This document shows, in pieces, positions 1 through 5,415 of a stretch of DNA of 5,580 bases. The DNA is from Candidatus Hydrogenedentota bacterium (GTDB lineage: Bacteria > Hydrogenedentota > Hydrogenedentia > Hydrogenedentales > SLHB01): assembly GCA_003552765.1 (NCBI GenBank), contig PUOI01000129.1, forward strand, positions 1-5,580, given 5' to 3'. The position numbers and the translations under genes were made by a program. Below the pieces are notes generated by a model, which saw nothing but the letters and a program-made list of their open reading frames with translations, was not told the DNA's origin and made no database searches. Positions within the stretch are counted from its first letter, which is position 1, and each line of letters begins with the position of its first letter.

Positions 1-604
1 GGTCGTCGGGGTGGATGGCGAGATGCACGCCGGCTTCTTCCGCGACGGGAACCACTTTCTCCAGAAAATACGCCAGGTTATCCCACATCTGGCTGCGGCT
101 GATTTGCCGGTAGGCGTTCAAGAGCGCGTCCAGCTCCTCGGGACCGTACGCCTTCGCCCATCCCGGCAGGTCCTTCGATCCCTTGCTAAGATCGATTTCG
201 CTTAGGTTTTCGTAGCTAAAGCTGAGCGCGTGCGAGCCGTCCTTGAACGGATGCTTTAAGTTGGTGCGTGTCCAGTCGAACACTGGCATGAAGTTGTAGC
301 AGAGCAGCGGGATGCCAACCTCGCCCATGTTCGACACGGACTGGCAATACGCGTCGATCTTTGCGTCGCGATCCGGCTGGCCGAGCTTGATGGAGTCGTG
401 AATGGGGATACTCTCAATGACTTCCAGGGACAGTTTGGCGTCCTCGACTTCCCCTTTCAACTCCGCCAGCGCATCCCTAGGCCAAACCTCCCCCACGGGA
501 ATGTCATAGAGCGCGCTGACCACACCGTCCATGCCGGGCACTTGCCGGATATGTTCCAAGCGCACGGGATCGTCCGCGCCAAACCAACGCATCGTCATGT
601 ACAT
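1..604 (-). CDS. uxuA: Mannonate dehydratase, N-terminal half (truncated by window edge)
   Basis: D-mannonate dehydratase removes water from D-mannonate to give 2-keto-3-deoxy-D-gluconate, in the cytoplasmic glucuronate branch of hexuronate catabolism. About 201 N-terminal residues are visible; the rest lies beyond position 1. The reading frame closely follows the family as I know it: RWFG at residues 6-9, an ESIPIH block at 64-69, CYNFMPVFDWTRT at 102-114, LPGW at 146-149, and IHPDD at 197-201, which carries a conserved metal-site histidine. The segment between the DWTRT and IHPDD blocks is short, as in the roughly 360-residue Bacillus-type enzyme rather than the longer E. coli form. The start at 604 gives MYMTMRWFG, matching the family N-terminus. 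An AAGGAG lies at 622-617, with a rather long 12-nt spacer, and there is an in-frame TGA upstream. Met at 598 is a less likely start. No catalytic C-terminus can be checked. Confidence 0.95.
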   Translation of the reverse strand, partial: MYMTMRWFGADDPVRLEHIRQVPGMDGVVSALYDIPVGEVWPRDALAELKGEVEDAKLSLEVIESIPIHDSIKLGQPDRDAKIDAYCQSVSNMGEVGIPLLCYNFMPVFDWTRTNLKHPFKDGSHALSFSYENLSEIDLSKGSKDLPGWAKAYGPEELDALLNAYRQISRSQMWDNLAYFLEKVVPVAEEAGVHLAIHPDD

Positions 605-746
605 GAGTACACTATTCTCCTTCGTAACAAAACAGGATCATATGCCCCCCACGCAAACGAATTCCGGCGCGTGTGGAACGGCGTGAAGAGAGCCCCCGTA
701 CACTTGCTTTGCCGACGGGAGGGAGTGGCCCAGCCAGGTTGCGGGA

Positions 747-2048
747 CTAGCTGCCTACGTAAGCGTCGATGCTTTCACGCAGCGTCTTGAGGATCCAGGC
801 GCGTTTGGCGTCATCGGATTCCAGCAAGGTCGCGCGGAACCCTTCGTGCTTGCAGTGGAACCCAGACAAGGGCACCACCACGATGCCCGTGCTCCCCATG
901 AGGTAATAGACGAAGCGCTTGTCCGGCGGCACGTTATGCACAAGGTTCTCGATGCGTTCGCGGACGCGGGGATTCTCGATGGGCAGGCTTTGCTTGTTGT
1001 TAAGCACGCCTTCCTTGAACATCACCGTGAGATAGAAGGCCCCTGAAGGCTTGTTCACGATGACCGCGTCGCAGCCCTCGAATGCGTCCGCCGCCTCCTG
1101 CGCCCGGGCGGCGAAGGTTTCCTCGCGGGTGTCCAAGTGGTCCTTGTAGCGGGGATCGCCCATCACCAGCGGGATGGACATCTGCGGCAGCGTGGTGGAG
1201 GACACCTCGAGCCGTTTCGCCGCGAGCAGGCTGTTGGCGTAGGTGGCAAAGTTCGCGTCCTTGTCCCGGTTGAGCACCTCGATCCAGCCGCAGCGCGAGC
1301 CCGGCCATGGGTATTCCTTGCTGATGCCCCGCATGGCCAAGGCGGGCACGTCGCCAATCCACTCGCTCATGTGCATGCGCGGGTTGCCGTTATATACGAT
1401 GTGGGCGTAGATCTCGTCGGCTATCATGAAGAGATGGTTTTCACGGGCGATGGCGGCAATCTCTTCGAGGATCTCGCGCGGATAGACAGCCCCCGTCGGA
1501 TTGTCCGGCGAAAGCAGCAGGATGCCCGCGATGCTGTCGTTGTAACGGACCTTGTTCCGGATGTCCTCGACGTCGGGCATCCAGTTGTTGTAGGGGTCCA
1601 GGTTGTACGTGACGTGGTTGTAGCCGGAATGGGCCGCCTCGGCCGAGCTGTGCGTGCTATACGCGGGCGAGGGTCCCAGTACGCGGGCCTCGCGCCGCAG
1701 AAAGCCGTACACCTTCGCCACGGCGTCGCCCAAGCCGTTGAAAAACATGATGTCGTTGGGCGTAATCCGCACGCCGCCAGGGCGAACGTTGACTTGCTCC
1801 GCCAAGAACTCGCGGGTTGCCTCGACACCGGCCGTGTCGCAATAGCCCCAAGAGGAGGGATCTTCCACGAGTTCGCGCACGATCTCGCGTATCCATGCCG
1901 GCGGATTTTCGCCTTTTTCGACCGGGTCGCCGATATTCTCCCACGTGATTTCCTGGCCGATTGAACGGATCTCGCGGGCCGTGGCGACAATCTCGCGGAT
2001 TTCGTAACTAAGATTGCCCGCCCCAACGTGTACGATATTTCGTCTCAT
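747..2048 (-). CDS. PLP-dependent class I/II aminotransferase (aspartate aminotransferase fold)
   Basis: This is a complete 433-aa cytosolic fold-type I aminotransferase. The core landmarks are in order: a phosphate-site GLGDAV at residues 105-110, SPDNPTG with Asn183, IADEIYAHIVY with Asp211 (pyridine nitrogen) and Tyr214, GISKEYPWPGSRCGW with the Schiff-base Lys244 and phosphate-binding Arg252, and EGFRATLLE with Arg405 as the likely substrate carboxylate-binding arginine. It is somewhat longer than the usual 390-410 residues. The substrate cannot be assigned; alanine, aspartate, methionine or aromatic specificity are all possible. I chose the start at 2048 (MRRNIVHVGAG) because AGAGGG lies just upstream at suitable spacing. 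A longer in-frame start at 2090 would fall inside the -10 box. The gene is upstream of uxuA on the same strand with a 142-bp gap, so co-transcription is possible, but no functional link is evident. Confidence 0.93.
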   Translation of the reverse strand: MRRNIVHVGAGNLSYEIREIVATAREIRSIGQEITWENIGDPVEKGENPPAWIREIVRELVEDPSSWGYCDTAGVEATREFLAEQVNVRPGGVRITPNDIMFFNGLGDAVAKVYGFLRREARVLGPSPAYSTHSSAEAAHSGYNHVTYNLDPYNNWMPDVEDIRNKVRYNDSIAGILLLSPDNPTGAVYPREILEEIAAIARENHLFMIADEIYAHIVYNGNPRMHMSEWIGDVPALAMRGISKEYPWPGSRCGWIEVLNRDKDANFATYANSLLAAKRLEVSSTTLPQMSIPLVMGDPRYKDHLDTREETFAARAQEAADAFEGCDAVIVNKPSGAFYLTVMFKEGVLNNKQSLPIENPRVRERIENLVHNVPPDKRFVYYLMGSTGIVVVPLSGFHCKHEGFRATLLESDDAKRAWILKTLRESIDAYVGS

Positions 2049-2088
2049 GGTTCCCTCTGGGGTTGCGGAGGTTTTGTGCGCGACCGCC

Positions 2089-2117
2089 ATTATACTACAT
2101 GTTCCTGTGTCTGTTTC
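2089..2117 (-). promoter_or_regulatory. Predicted sigma70-type promoter of the aminotransferase gene
   Basis: On the minus strand a perfect TATAAT lies at 2094-2089. The hexamer 17 nt upstream is GAAACA (2117-2112), only a 3/6 match to TTGACA, so the -35 is weak. Transcription would start near 2082, leaving a leader of about 35 nt before the chosen start codon at 2048. This supports the short form of the protein. Confidence 0.55.
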
Positions 2118-2160
2118 TTAGTATCGTGTTTTTTGTGTAACCTAGCCGGTGAATACGAGT

Positions 2161-2196
2161 GGAGGCCGGAACCGGCTTCCTGCTTGCGGAGGCAAG
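2161..2196. repeat. Two adjacent small hairpins in the divergent intergenic region
   Basis: The first inverted repeat pairs GGAGGCCGG (2161-2169) with CCGGCTTCC (2172-2180); all nine positions pair if one G-T wobble is allowed. The second pairs CTTGC (2183-2187) with GCAAG (2192-2196) around a GGAG loop. They lie upstream of both divergent promoters, so they are not obviously part of either transcript. Their function is unknown. They lack the GTAG foot seen in the elements at the right end of the window. Confidence 0.4.
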
Positions 2197-2256
2197 GCCA
2201 TTGCCGCCCGCCACGCAGCGGCGAGGAAATTATCGGTGGGTATGCCCCTATGATAG

Positions 2257-2276
2257 GAATTTGGCTGGCCAAATTC
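2257..2276. promoter_or_regulatory. Perfect 9-2-9 palindrome, candidate operator
   Basis: GAATTTGGC (2257-2265) is the exact reverse complement of GCCAAATTC (2268-2276), with TG between them. The size and AT-rich outer, GC-rich inner halves fit a binding site for a homodimeric repressor. It lies in the shared region between the aminotransferase and the metal permease, about 75 bp upstream of the permease -35. Metal transport genes are often controlled by Fur/Zur- or DtxR/MntR-family dimers. The core loosely resembles MntR-type sites, but I cannot assign a regulator. The distance from the -10 is larger than for a simple blocking repressor. Confidence 0.5.
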
Positions 2277-2349
2277 AATATTTCACCGGGAAATCCTTCC
2301 CAAGCTCGCGAATTCGGGCCTATCCAATCTTTTCTTGTGACGCGGCTTC

Positions 2350-2379
2350 GTGGCATTGAAGCCCGATATTCGCTATACT
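2350..2379 (+). promoter_or_regulatory. Predicted sigma70-type promoter of the permease gene
   Basis: The -10 hexamer TATACT lies at 2374-2379. GTGGCA (2350-2355) is a 4/6 match to the -35 consensus, with an 18-nt spacer. Transcription would begin near 2386, leaving a leader of about 50 nt before the permease start codon at 2438. Confidence 0.5.
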
Positions 2380-2437
2380 CCCGCCGGTCTGAATCGCCGC
2401 CGGCGCAACGCGGCCTTGGAAAAAGGAAATACGCATC

Positions 2438-3256
2438 ATGCTTGATGTCCTTCAGCTTGAATTCATGCGCAACGCCATTTACGCGGGCCTCTTGGCGAGC
2501 GTGGTGTGCGGGGTGATTGGGGCCTATGTGGTGGTCAAACGCATTGTGTTCATCAGCGGCGGCATAAGCCACGCCTCGTTCGGCGGCCTGGGGCTCGCGA
2601 CATGGCTGGCCATACCCCAATTGTACGGCGCGCTGGCGTTCAGCTTGTTGGCCGCGGTGCTAATTGGCCTTGTGAACCGGTATGGCCGGGAACGGGAAGA
2701 TACCCTCATTGGGGCGTTATGGGCCACCGGCATGGCGATGGGGATTCTTTTCATCGATATGACGCCGGGATACGCCGTTGATCCCACAAGCGTGCTGTTC
2801 GGCGACATTCTCCGCGTGAGTTCCACCGATGTGCAACTGGTGTTGGTGCTCAATATCATTGTGCTGGCCACCGTGATCTTCTTTTACAAGGAATTCCTCG
2901 CGATCAGTCTGGACCAGGAGTTCGCTCAGCTCCGGGGCGTGCCCGTGGGTGTAATGTATCTGTTGCTGCTCTGTCTCGTGGCCCTGACCATCGTCATTAT
3001 GCTCCGCGTCGTGGGTATTGTGCTCGTCGTCGCACTGCTCACGTTGCCCGCGGCCATCAGCCGGTGGTACACGTCGCAACTCCACACCATGATGATACTT
3101 TCCAGCTTGCTTGGCGGCGTGTTCATTATGACCGGCCTCGCCCTTTCCTACATCACCGATCGCCCCGCGGGCGCGTGCATCATCCTTACCGCGGCCGGCG
3201 TGTACGCCATCGTGTGGGTGTTGCGGCGTTTCACCTGGGCGCCCGCGGCCGCCTAA
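2438..3256 (+). CDS. Metal ABC transporter permease, ABC-3 family (ZnuB/MntB-like)
   Basis: This is a 272-aa polytopic inner-membrane protein, the usual length for the ABC-3 permeases that import Zn2+, Mn2+ or Fe2+ together with an ATPase and a periplasmic metal-binding protein. Family hallmarks are visible: the N-terminal FMRNAIYAGLLASVVCG (9-25), then VVVKRIVFISGGISHASFGGLG (31-52), the loop before the ATPase-facing region around residues 155-170 (SLDQEFAQLRGVP), LLTLPAAIS (200-208), and a final SYITDRPAGACIIL (237-250). Hydrophobic stretches near 12-33, 45-60, 62-80, 91-107, 132-150, 172-207, 217-238 and 244-263 fit seven to nine membrane segments. The start at 2438 is preceded by AAGGA. 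No ATPase or binding protein is adjacent on either side, unlike the normal znuACB cluster, so its partners must be elsewhere. Which metal it carries cannot be read from the sequence. Confidence 0.93.
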   Translation: MLDVLQLEFMRNAIYAGLLASVVCGVIGAYVVVKRIVFISGGISHASFGGLGLATWLAIPQLYGALAFSLLAAVLIGLVNRYGREREDTLIGALWATGMAMGILFIDMTPGYAVDPTSVLFGDILRVSSTDVQLVLVLNIIVLATVIFFYKEFLAISLDQEFAQLRGVPVGVMYLLLLCLVALTIVIMLRVVGIVLVVALLTLPAAISRWYTSQLHTMMILSSLLGGVFIMTGLALSYITDRPAGACIILTAAGVYAIVWVLRRFTWAPAAA

Positions 3257-3262
3257 ACCAAC

Positions 3263-3340
3263 GGGGAGACCAGCCCAGCATCCGGATGACTTGGTCCGCT
3301 GTTCGGTGTGAAGACCGTGGGCTGGACTTTGAGGCTCCCC
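3263..3340 (+). other. Nested inverted repeats downstream of the permease (structured RNA or attenuated terminator)
   Basis: Seven bases after the permease stop begins a set of nested complementary segments: GGGGAG (3263-3268) with CTCCCC (3335-3340), CCAGCCCA (3270-3277) with TGGGCTGG (3318-3325), and GGTCCG with a split CGG/GACC further in. The 10-bp palindrome CATCCGGATG lies in the internal loop. Together they could fold into a branched stem. No T-run follows, so it is not a standard intrinsic terminator. It might be a 3' stabilising structure or a Rho-linked end. Confidence 0.4.
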
Positions 3341-3348
3341 GCGCCAAT

Positions 3349-3377
3349 TTGAAGCCGCTTTCCCCCTGTGATAGACT
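3349..3377 (+). promoter_or_regulatory. Predicted sigma70-type promoter of the lipoprotein gene
   Basis: TTGAAG (3349-3354) and TAGACT (3372-3377) are separated by exactly 17 nt, each a 4/6 match to consensus. Transcription would start near 3384, about 22 nt before the start codon at 3406, just leaving room for the AAGGA at 3393-3397. Confidence 0.5.
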
Positions 3378-3405
3378 TTGCACACTTTCACCAAGGACAC
3401 GAACG

Positions 3406-3960
3406 ATGACACGACAATTCATCCCAACCACTATAGTACTCGCGTTGCTTGCCGCCACCGTCCTGACGGGATGCGCCCGGGCCGCCCGTGACACGACCGG
3501 CTTCGCCATGACGGATTCGGCCACCGTAGACGCCGAATTCATGGAGACATGGGAGGCGATGCGAACGGAGCTGCGGCAAATGGGGTTTGACCTCTACACC
3601 CGGGACAAGCGTGGACTGTTCGTCGCCTATACGGATGAACGGCGCGACTTCTTCGTCATCCCGCGCCGGACCCAGCATACCTTCGTTCTGGAGGAAGAGC
3701 CCGCGGGCACACGCGTCACTGCCGAGACGATTGAGCAAGTCTATGGGGTTACCCTGCTCACGTATCCGGGGTGGCATGACCGGCCCGCCACTGACAATGA
3801 GGCGGCTCTCGAAGCCATGGAACGGGTCCGGGCGCGGCTCGGAGGCGAACCCATTGACGCGCCCGAAACGGAAGACCCGCCCCCCTCGGTGTTTGAAACA
3901 CCCACAGACCCGCCTGACGAGGTGGAAGCCGAACCGTTCGAAGGTCCAGGCTTGGAATAA
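3406..3960 (+). CDS. Predicted lipoprotein of unknown function
   Basis: The product is 184 aa. Residues 1-22 form a type II signal peptide: basic MTR, a hydrophobic stretch, then LTGC with lipidation Cys23. Alanine at +2 rather than Asp suggests outer-membrane sorting. Residues 40-145 read as one small alpha/beta domain: a helix (FMETWEAMRTELRQMGFDL) followed by strands including GLFVAYT, DFFVIP, HTFVLEEE and TRVTAETIEQVYG, then a C-terminal helix (NEAALEAMERVRARLG). This helix-then-sheet order is similar to BamC-like or DUF-type lipoprotein domains, which is inference only. Residues 147-184 are a Pro/Glu/Asp-rich, probably disordered tail. The frame stays open upstream to 3064, but that stretch is antisense-like overlap with the permease. 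ATG 3406 is chosen for its AAGGA at 8-nt spacing and for the signal peptide it yields. Confidence 0.85.
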   Translation: MTRQFIPTTIVLALLAATVLTGCARAARDTTGFAMTDSATVDAEFMETWEAMRTELRQMGFDLYTRDKRGLFVAYTDERRDFFVIPRRTQHTFVLEEEPAGTRVTAETIEQVYGVTLLTYPGWHDRPATDNEAALEAMERVRARLGGEPIDAPETEDPPPSVFETPTDPPDEVEAEPFEGPGLE

Positions 3961-4012
3961 ATCTCCTTTCCCTTCTTGTTATCCATTATGGTGGCAAAAG
4001 AGAGCGCAGGGT

Positions 4013-4026
4013 GGCGGCAAGCCGCC
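4013..4026 (+). repeat. Short GC-rich hairpin after the lipoprotein gene
   Basis: GGCGGC (4013-4018) and GCCGCC (4021-4026) form a tight inverted repeat 50 bp after the lipoprotein stop codon. No T-run follows, so it is at best a weak or Rho-assisted transcript end. Confidence 0.35.
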
Positions 4027-4081
4027 TATACCGAGCAGTGTCTACATCCTCCGCATCGTTGCCTGCCTCTATAGCAAACAA

Positions 4082-4090
4082 TGGTACAAT
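4082..4090 (+). promoter_or_regulatory. Predicted extended -10 promoter of the zinc-ribbon gene
   Basis: TGGTACAAT gives an extended -10 (TG, one base, then TACAAT at 4085-4090). The best upstream match to a -35, TTGCCT at 4059-4064, is 20 nt away and poor, as is common for extended -10 promoters. The start would be near 4097, with a leader of about 35 nt. Confidence 0.5.
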
Positions 4091-4131
4091 ACAGATAGCC
4101 TGATACGGGCAGGCAGAAAGGAGTGGCATAG

Positions 4132-4638
4132 ATGCAATCAATTCTCAATATAGTGTGTCCGCATTGCCAAGCCAAGGGTCAAGTGGCCGCTCCTCCGACA
4201 GGGGCCATGGTGATTGGCCCCTGCCCCAAGTGCAATGAACTCGTGATGGTCTTTTCGGGTGCGGTGTTGCCCTTGAACAAAGACGTGCTTATGAACGGCG
4301 GGTCTGAAGACAAGCGGCGGCATCTCATGGAGGTTCTTACGGCGTTTCTTGACCGGCAGATTGGCTTGCTGGTGCAAGAGCTGGAAGGTTCGGACCCCGG
4401 CGAAGAGCAGCACTCAGAGTTTGGCGAAGCGTCCGAAAACGATATGGGCATGAGTTTCGAGGAAGGATACGGAGACGAAGGGATCCCCCGGGAAGACCTT
4501 GGCTCCGAGACTTCGCGGGCGTCACGCGAGGACGCGTCCAGCGCCATAAGCCAGAGCGAGTTCGAGGAGTTCGTGCGGAAAGCCTTGCCCATGCTCGACG
4601 ATAAGGACTACTTCCGCCAAACCTTCAACGGCGACTAA
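4132..4638 (+). CDS. Small acidic protein with an N-terminal zinc ribbon
   Basis: The product is 168 aa and I do not recognise the family. An N-terminal zinc ribbon is clear: CPHC (Cys9, Cys12) and CPKC (Cys31, Cys34) with 18 residues between the knuckles, followed by a short beta-like stretch (ELVMVFSGAVLPL). Residues 59-85 (EDKRRHLMEVLTAFLDRQIGLLVQELE) look like a helix or short coiled coil. Residues 86-140 are strongly acidic and Ser-rich, probably disordered. Residues 141-165 form a second predicted helix (SEFEEFVRKALPMLDDKDYFRQTF). There is no signal peptide or membrane segment, so it is cytoplasmic. An acidic linker between a zinc ribbon and helices suggests a protein- or nucleic-acid-binding adaptor, which is inference. 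The start is supported by AGAAAGGAG ending 8 nt upstream. It is monocistronic: own promoter, and a hairpin 25 nt after the stop. Confidence 0.85.
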   Translation: MQSILNIVCPHCQAKGQVAAPPTGAMVIGPCPKCNELVMVFSGAVLPLNKDVLMNGGSEDKRRHLMEVLTAFLDRQIGLLVQELEGSDPGEEQHSEFGEASENDMGMSFEEGYGDEGIPREDLGSETSRASREDASSAISQSEFEEFVRKALPMLDDKDYFRQTFNGD

Positions 4639-4663
4639 TCGCCGAGCGTTTCTCATGGCTCCA

Positions 4664-4703
4664 GGGGCCGGAGGATTCCTTGCCAAAAGGATCCCCCGGC
4701 CCC
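4664..4703 (+). terminator. Probable terminator hairpin of the zinc-ribbon gene
   Basis: A long imperfect stem begins 25 nt after the stop codon. GGGGCCGG (4664-4671) pairs with CCGGCCCC (4696-4703); after one A-C mismatch GGAT pairs with ATCC, then after one bulged T CCTT pairs with AAGG, closing a GCCAA loop (4682-4686). The following bases (C-run, then CTTTGTT) are only weakly T-rich, so the efficiency is uncertain. Confidence 0.6.
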
Positions 4704-4857
4704 CCCGCTTTGTTGCGCCATGCATTAGACCGTAGTTCCGGCCTGAAGGTTGGGTGTAGGTTGTTATCACACATGGACTTGGGGTGTCTGGGAAATGCAT
4801 GGATCATTGGGAACAGCTTAGGTAAAAAGCGCTTGACGCAGAGTGGTGGGCGAAAGA

Positions 4858-4872
4858 CGCGCCGGAGGCGCG
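4858..4872. repeat. GC hairpin next to the first GTAG element
   Basis: CGCGCC (4858-4863) and GGCGCG (4867-4872) form a 6-bp stem with a GGA loop, ending 7 nt before the GTAG at 4880. It probably belongs to the same palindromic array. Confidence 0.5.
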
Positions 4873-4879
4873 ATAGCAA

Positions 4880-4911
4880 GTAGCGTGGGACAAGCGAAGC
4901 GCAGCCCCACG
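4880..4911 (+). repeat. GTAG-led hairpin element, copy A
   Basis: GTAG (4880-4883) is followed directly by CGTGGG (4884-4889), which pairs with CCCACG (4906-4911). An inner GCG/CGC stem (4894-4896 with 4900-4902) sits at the tip, and one A-C mismatch (4890/4905) interrupts the outer stem. The unpaired GTAG foot plus imperfect hairpin is the hallmark of REP sequences recognised by RAYT proteins. Confidence 0.55.
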
Positions 4912-4930
4912 TAAGAGGCTCCCTACGAAT

Positions 4931-4988
4931 CGGTCCTGAAGGGACCGAAGCGGCCCCCGCCCCTTTGTTCCGTCCCTTCAGGACGGAA
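4931..4988. repeat. Two inward hairpins with mutually complementary loops
   Basis: Hairpin one pairs CGGTCC (4931-4936) with GGACCG (4942-4947) around loop TGAAG. Hairpin two pairs TTCCGTCC (4968-4975) with GGACGGAA (4981-4988) around loop CTTCA. The core GTCCTGAAGGGAC of the first is the exact reverse complement of GTCCCTTCAGGAC in the second, so they are inverted copies whose stems have diverged while staying paired. Confidence 0.6.
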
Positions 4989-5007
4989 ATCCGGGGGGGA
5001 CGTCCAC

Positions 5008-5039
5008 CCTGGGGCTGCGCTTCGCTTGCCCCAGGCTAC
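5008..5039 (-). repeat. GTAG-led hairpin element, copy B
   Basis: On the minus strand GTAG (5039-5036) runs directly into CCTGGGG (5035-5029), which pairs perfectly with CCCCAGG on the same strand (5014-5008). An inner GCG/CGC stem lies at the tip. It is the inverted partner of copy A and has a fully paired outer stem. Confidence 0.55.
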
Positions 5040-5056
5040 TTCCTCAAGCGCTTTCA

Positions 5057-5105
5057 GCGCCTCATATGCTTTCGGTTAAGCTGTGATTGCCGTAGTATGA
5101 GGCGC
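5057..5105. repeat. 10-bp perfect inverted repeat with GTAG beside one arm
   Basis: GCGCCTCATA (5057-5066) and TATGAGGCGC (5096-5105) are exact reverse complements 29 nt apart, and GTAG (5092-5095) directly precedes the second arm. The first arm also overlaps a small hairpin, GCGCT/AGCGC (5048-5060). It may be a degenerate member of the GTAG family, but the hairpin after GTAG is not well formed. Confidence 0.4.
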
Positions 5106-5330
5106 CATGCGGGTCATGCCTGAAATACGCAGTTACATGGGAACATCACGCATTTCTCGCGCGCATTAAGTCCTTGAGCCACAGGAGTTGACGGCGAAAA
5201 CCGCTTGGAACTACTACTCCTTCAACCCTTAATTTGTGGACAATGCGGCTTTGCGCTCCACGATTGGCTCCGGTTGGAGTTCAAAAAGAACGCTGCAGCC
5301 TTGCCCTAATGCGTGGGTGAACAGCTAAAC

Positions 5331-5345
5331 GACCCCGGCGGGGTC
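5331..5345. repeat. GACCCC/GGGGTC hairpin, copy 1
   Basis: GACCCC (5331-5336) and GGGGTC (5340-5345) form a 6-bp stem with a GGC loop, 7 nt before the GTAG of copy C. Related hairpins with other loops occur at 5416 and 5461. Confidence 0.5.
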
Positions 5346-5352
5346 ATAGATG

Positions 5353-5394
5353 GTAGCCTGGGGTTGAAGCGCGCGCAGCGCGCGATACCCCAGG
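5353..5394 (+). repeat. GTAG-led double hairpin, copy C
   Basis: GTAG (5353-5356) is followed by CCTGGGGT (5357-5364), pairing with ACCCCAGG (5387-5394). Inside, CGCGCGC (5370-5376) faces GCGCGCG (5378-5384). The outer arm is the same as in copy B, although the inner stem is unrelated. Confidence 0.55.
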
Positions 5395-5415
5395 ATCGCA
5401 AGCCAGCCCATCAAC

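Larger units (their letters stand above)
4880..5039. mobile_element. REPIN-like inverted pair of GTAG hairpins (pair 1)
   Basis: Two GTAG-led hairpins face each other. Read from each outer end inward, 31 bases starting at 4879 (plus) and 5040 (minus) agree at 29 positions. The interior holds a second inverted pair of smaller hairpins (4931-4988). Inverted REP pairs with short spacers are known as BIMEs or REPINs and are moved in trans by RAYT transposases of the IS200/IS605-related Y1 group. No transposase is present here, so any mobility would be non-autonomous. The spacing of about 160 nt is longer than in the classic enterobacterial and pseudomonad units. The assignment rests on architecture only. 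Confidence 0.55.

Noticed and set aside
398..790. 130-aa open frame on the plus strand
   Set aside because: It lies antisense to uxuA and the end of the aminotransferase gene, both of which have clear family motifs, and its translation resembles no protein.
1137..1964. 275-aa open frame on the plus strand
   Set aside because: It is the antisense shadow of the aminotransferase gene, caused by its GC-rich codon use; it has no motif and no independent ribosome site.
2049..2090. Longer N-terminus for the aminotransferase starting at 2090
   Set aside because: The ATG overlaps the TATAAT box, the added 14 residues are not conserved-looking, and the internal ATG at 2048 has a good Shine-Dalgarno.
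2090..2620. 176-aa minus-strand frame across the divergent intergenic region
   Set aside because: It overlaps the permease start, both promoters and the palindrome, and its composition is not protein-like.
3064..3405. In-frame upstream extension of the lipoprotein
   Set aside because: It overlaps the permease gene and would bury the signal peptide; ATG 3406 has a promoter, ribosome site and lipobox in the right places.
4625..4883. Short open frames on both strands after the zinc-ribbon gene
   Set aside because: They run through the terminator hairpin and into the repeat array with no ribosome site or recognisable motif.
5188..5217. Possible promoter with TTGACG and TACTAC
   Set aside because: The -10 match is weak and no gene or recognisable RNA follows it.
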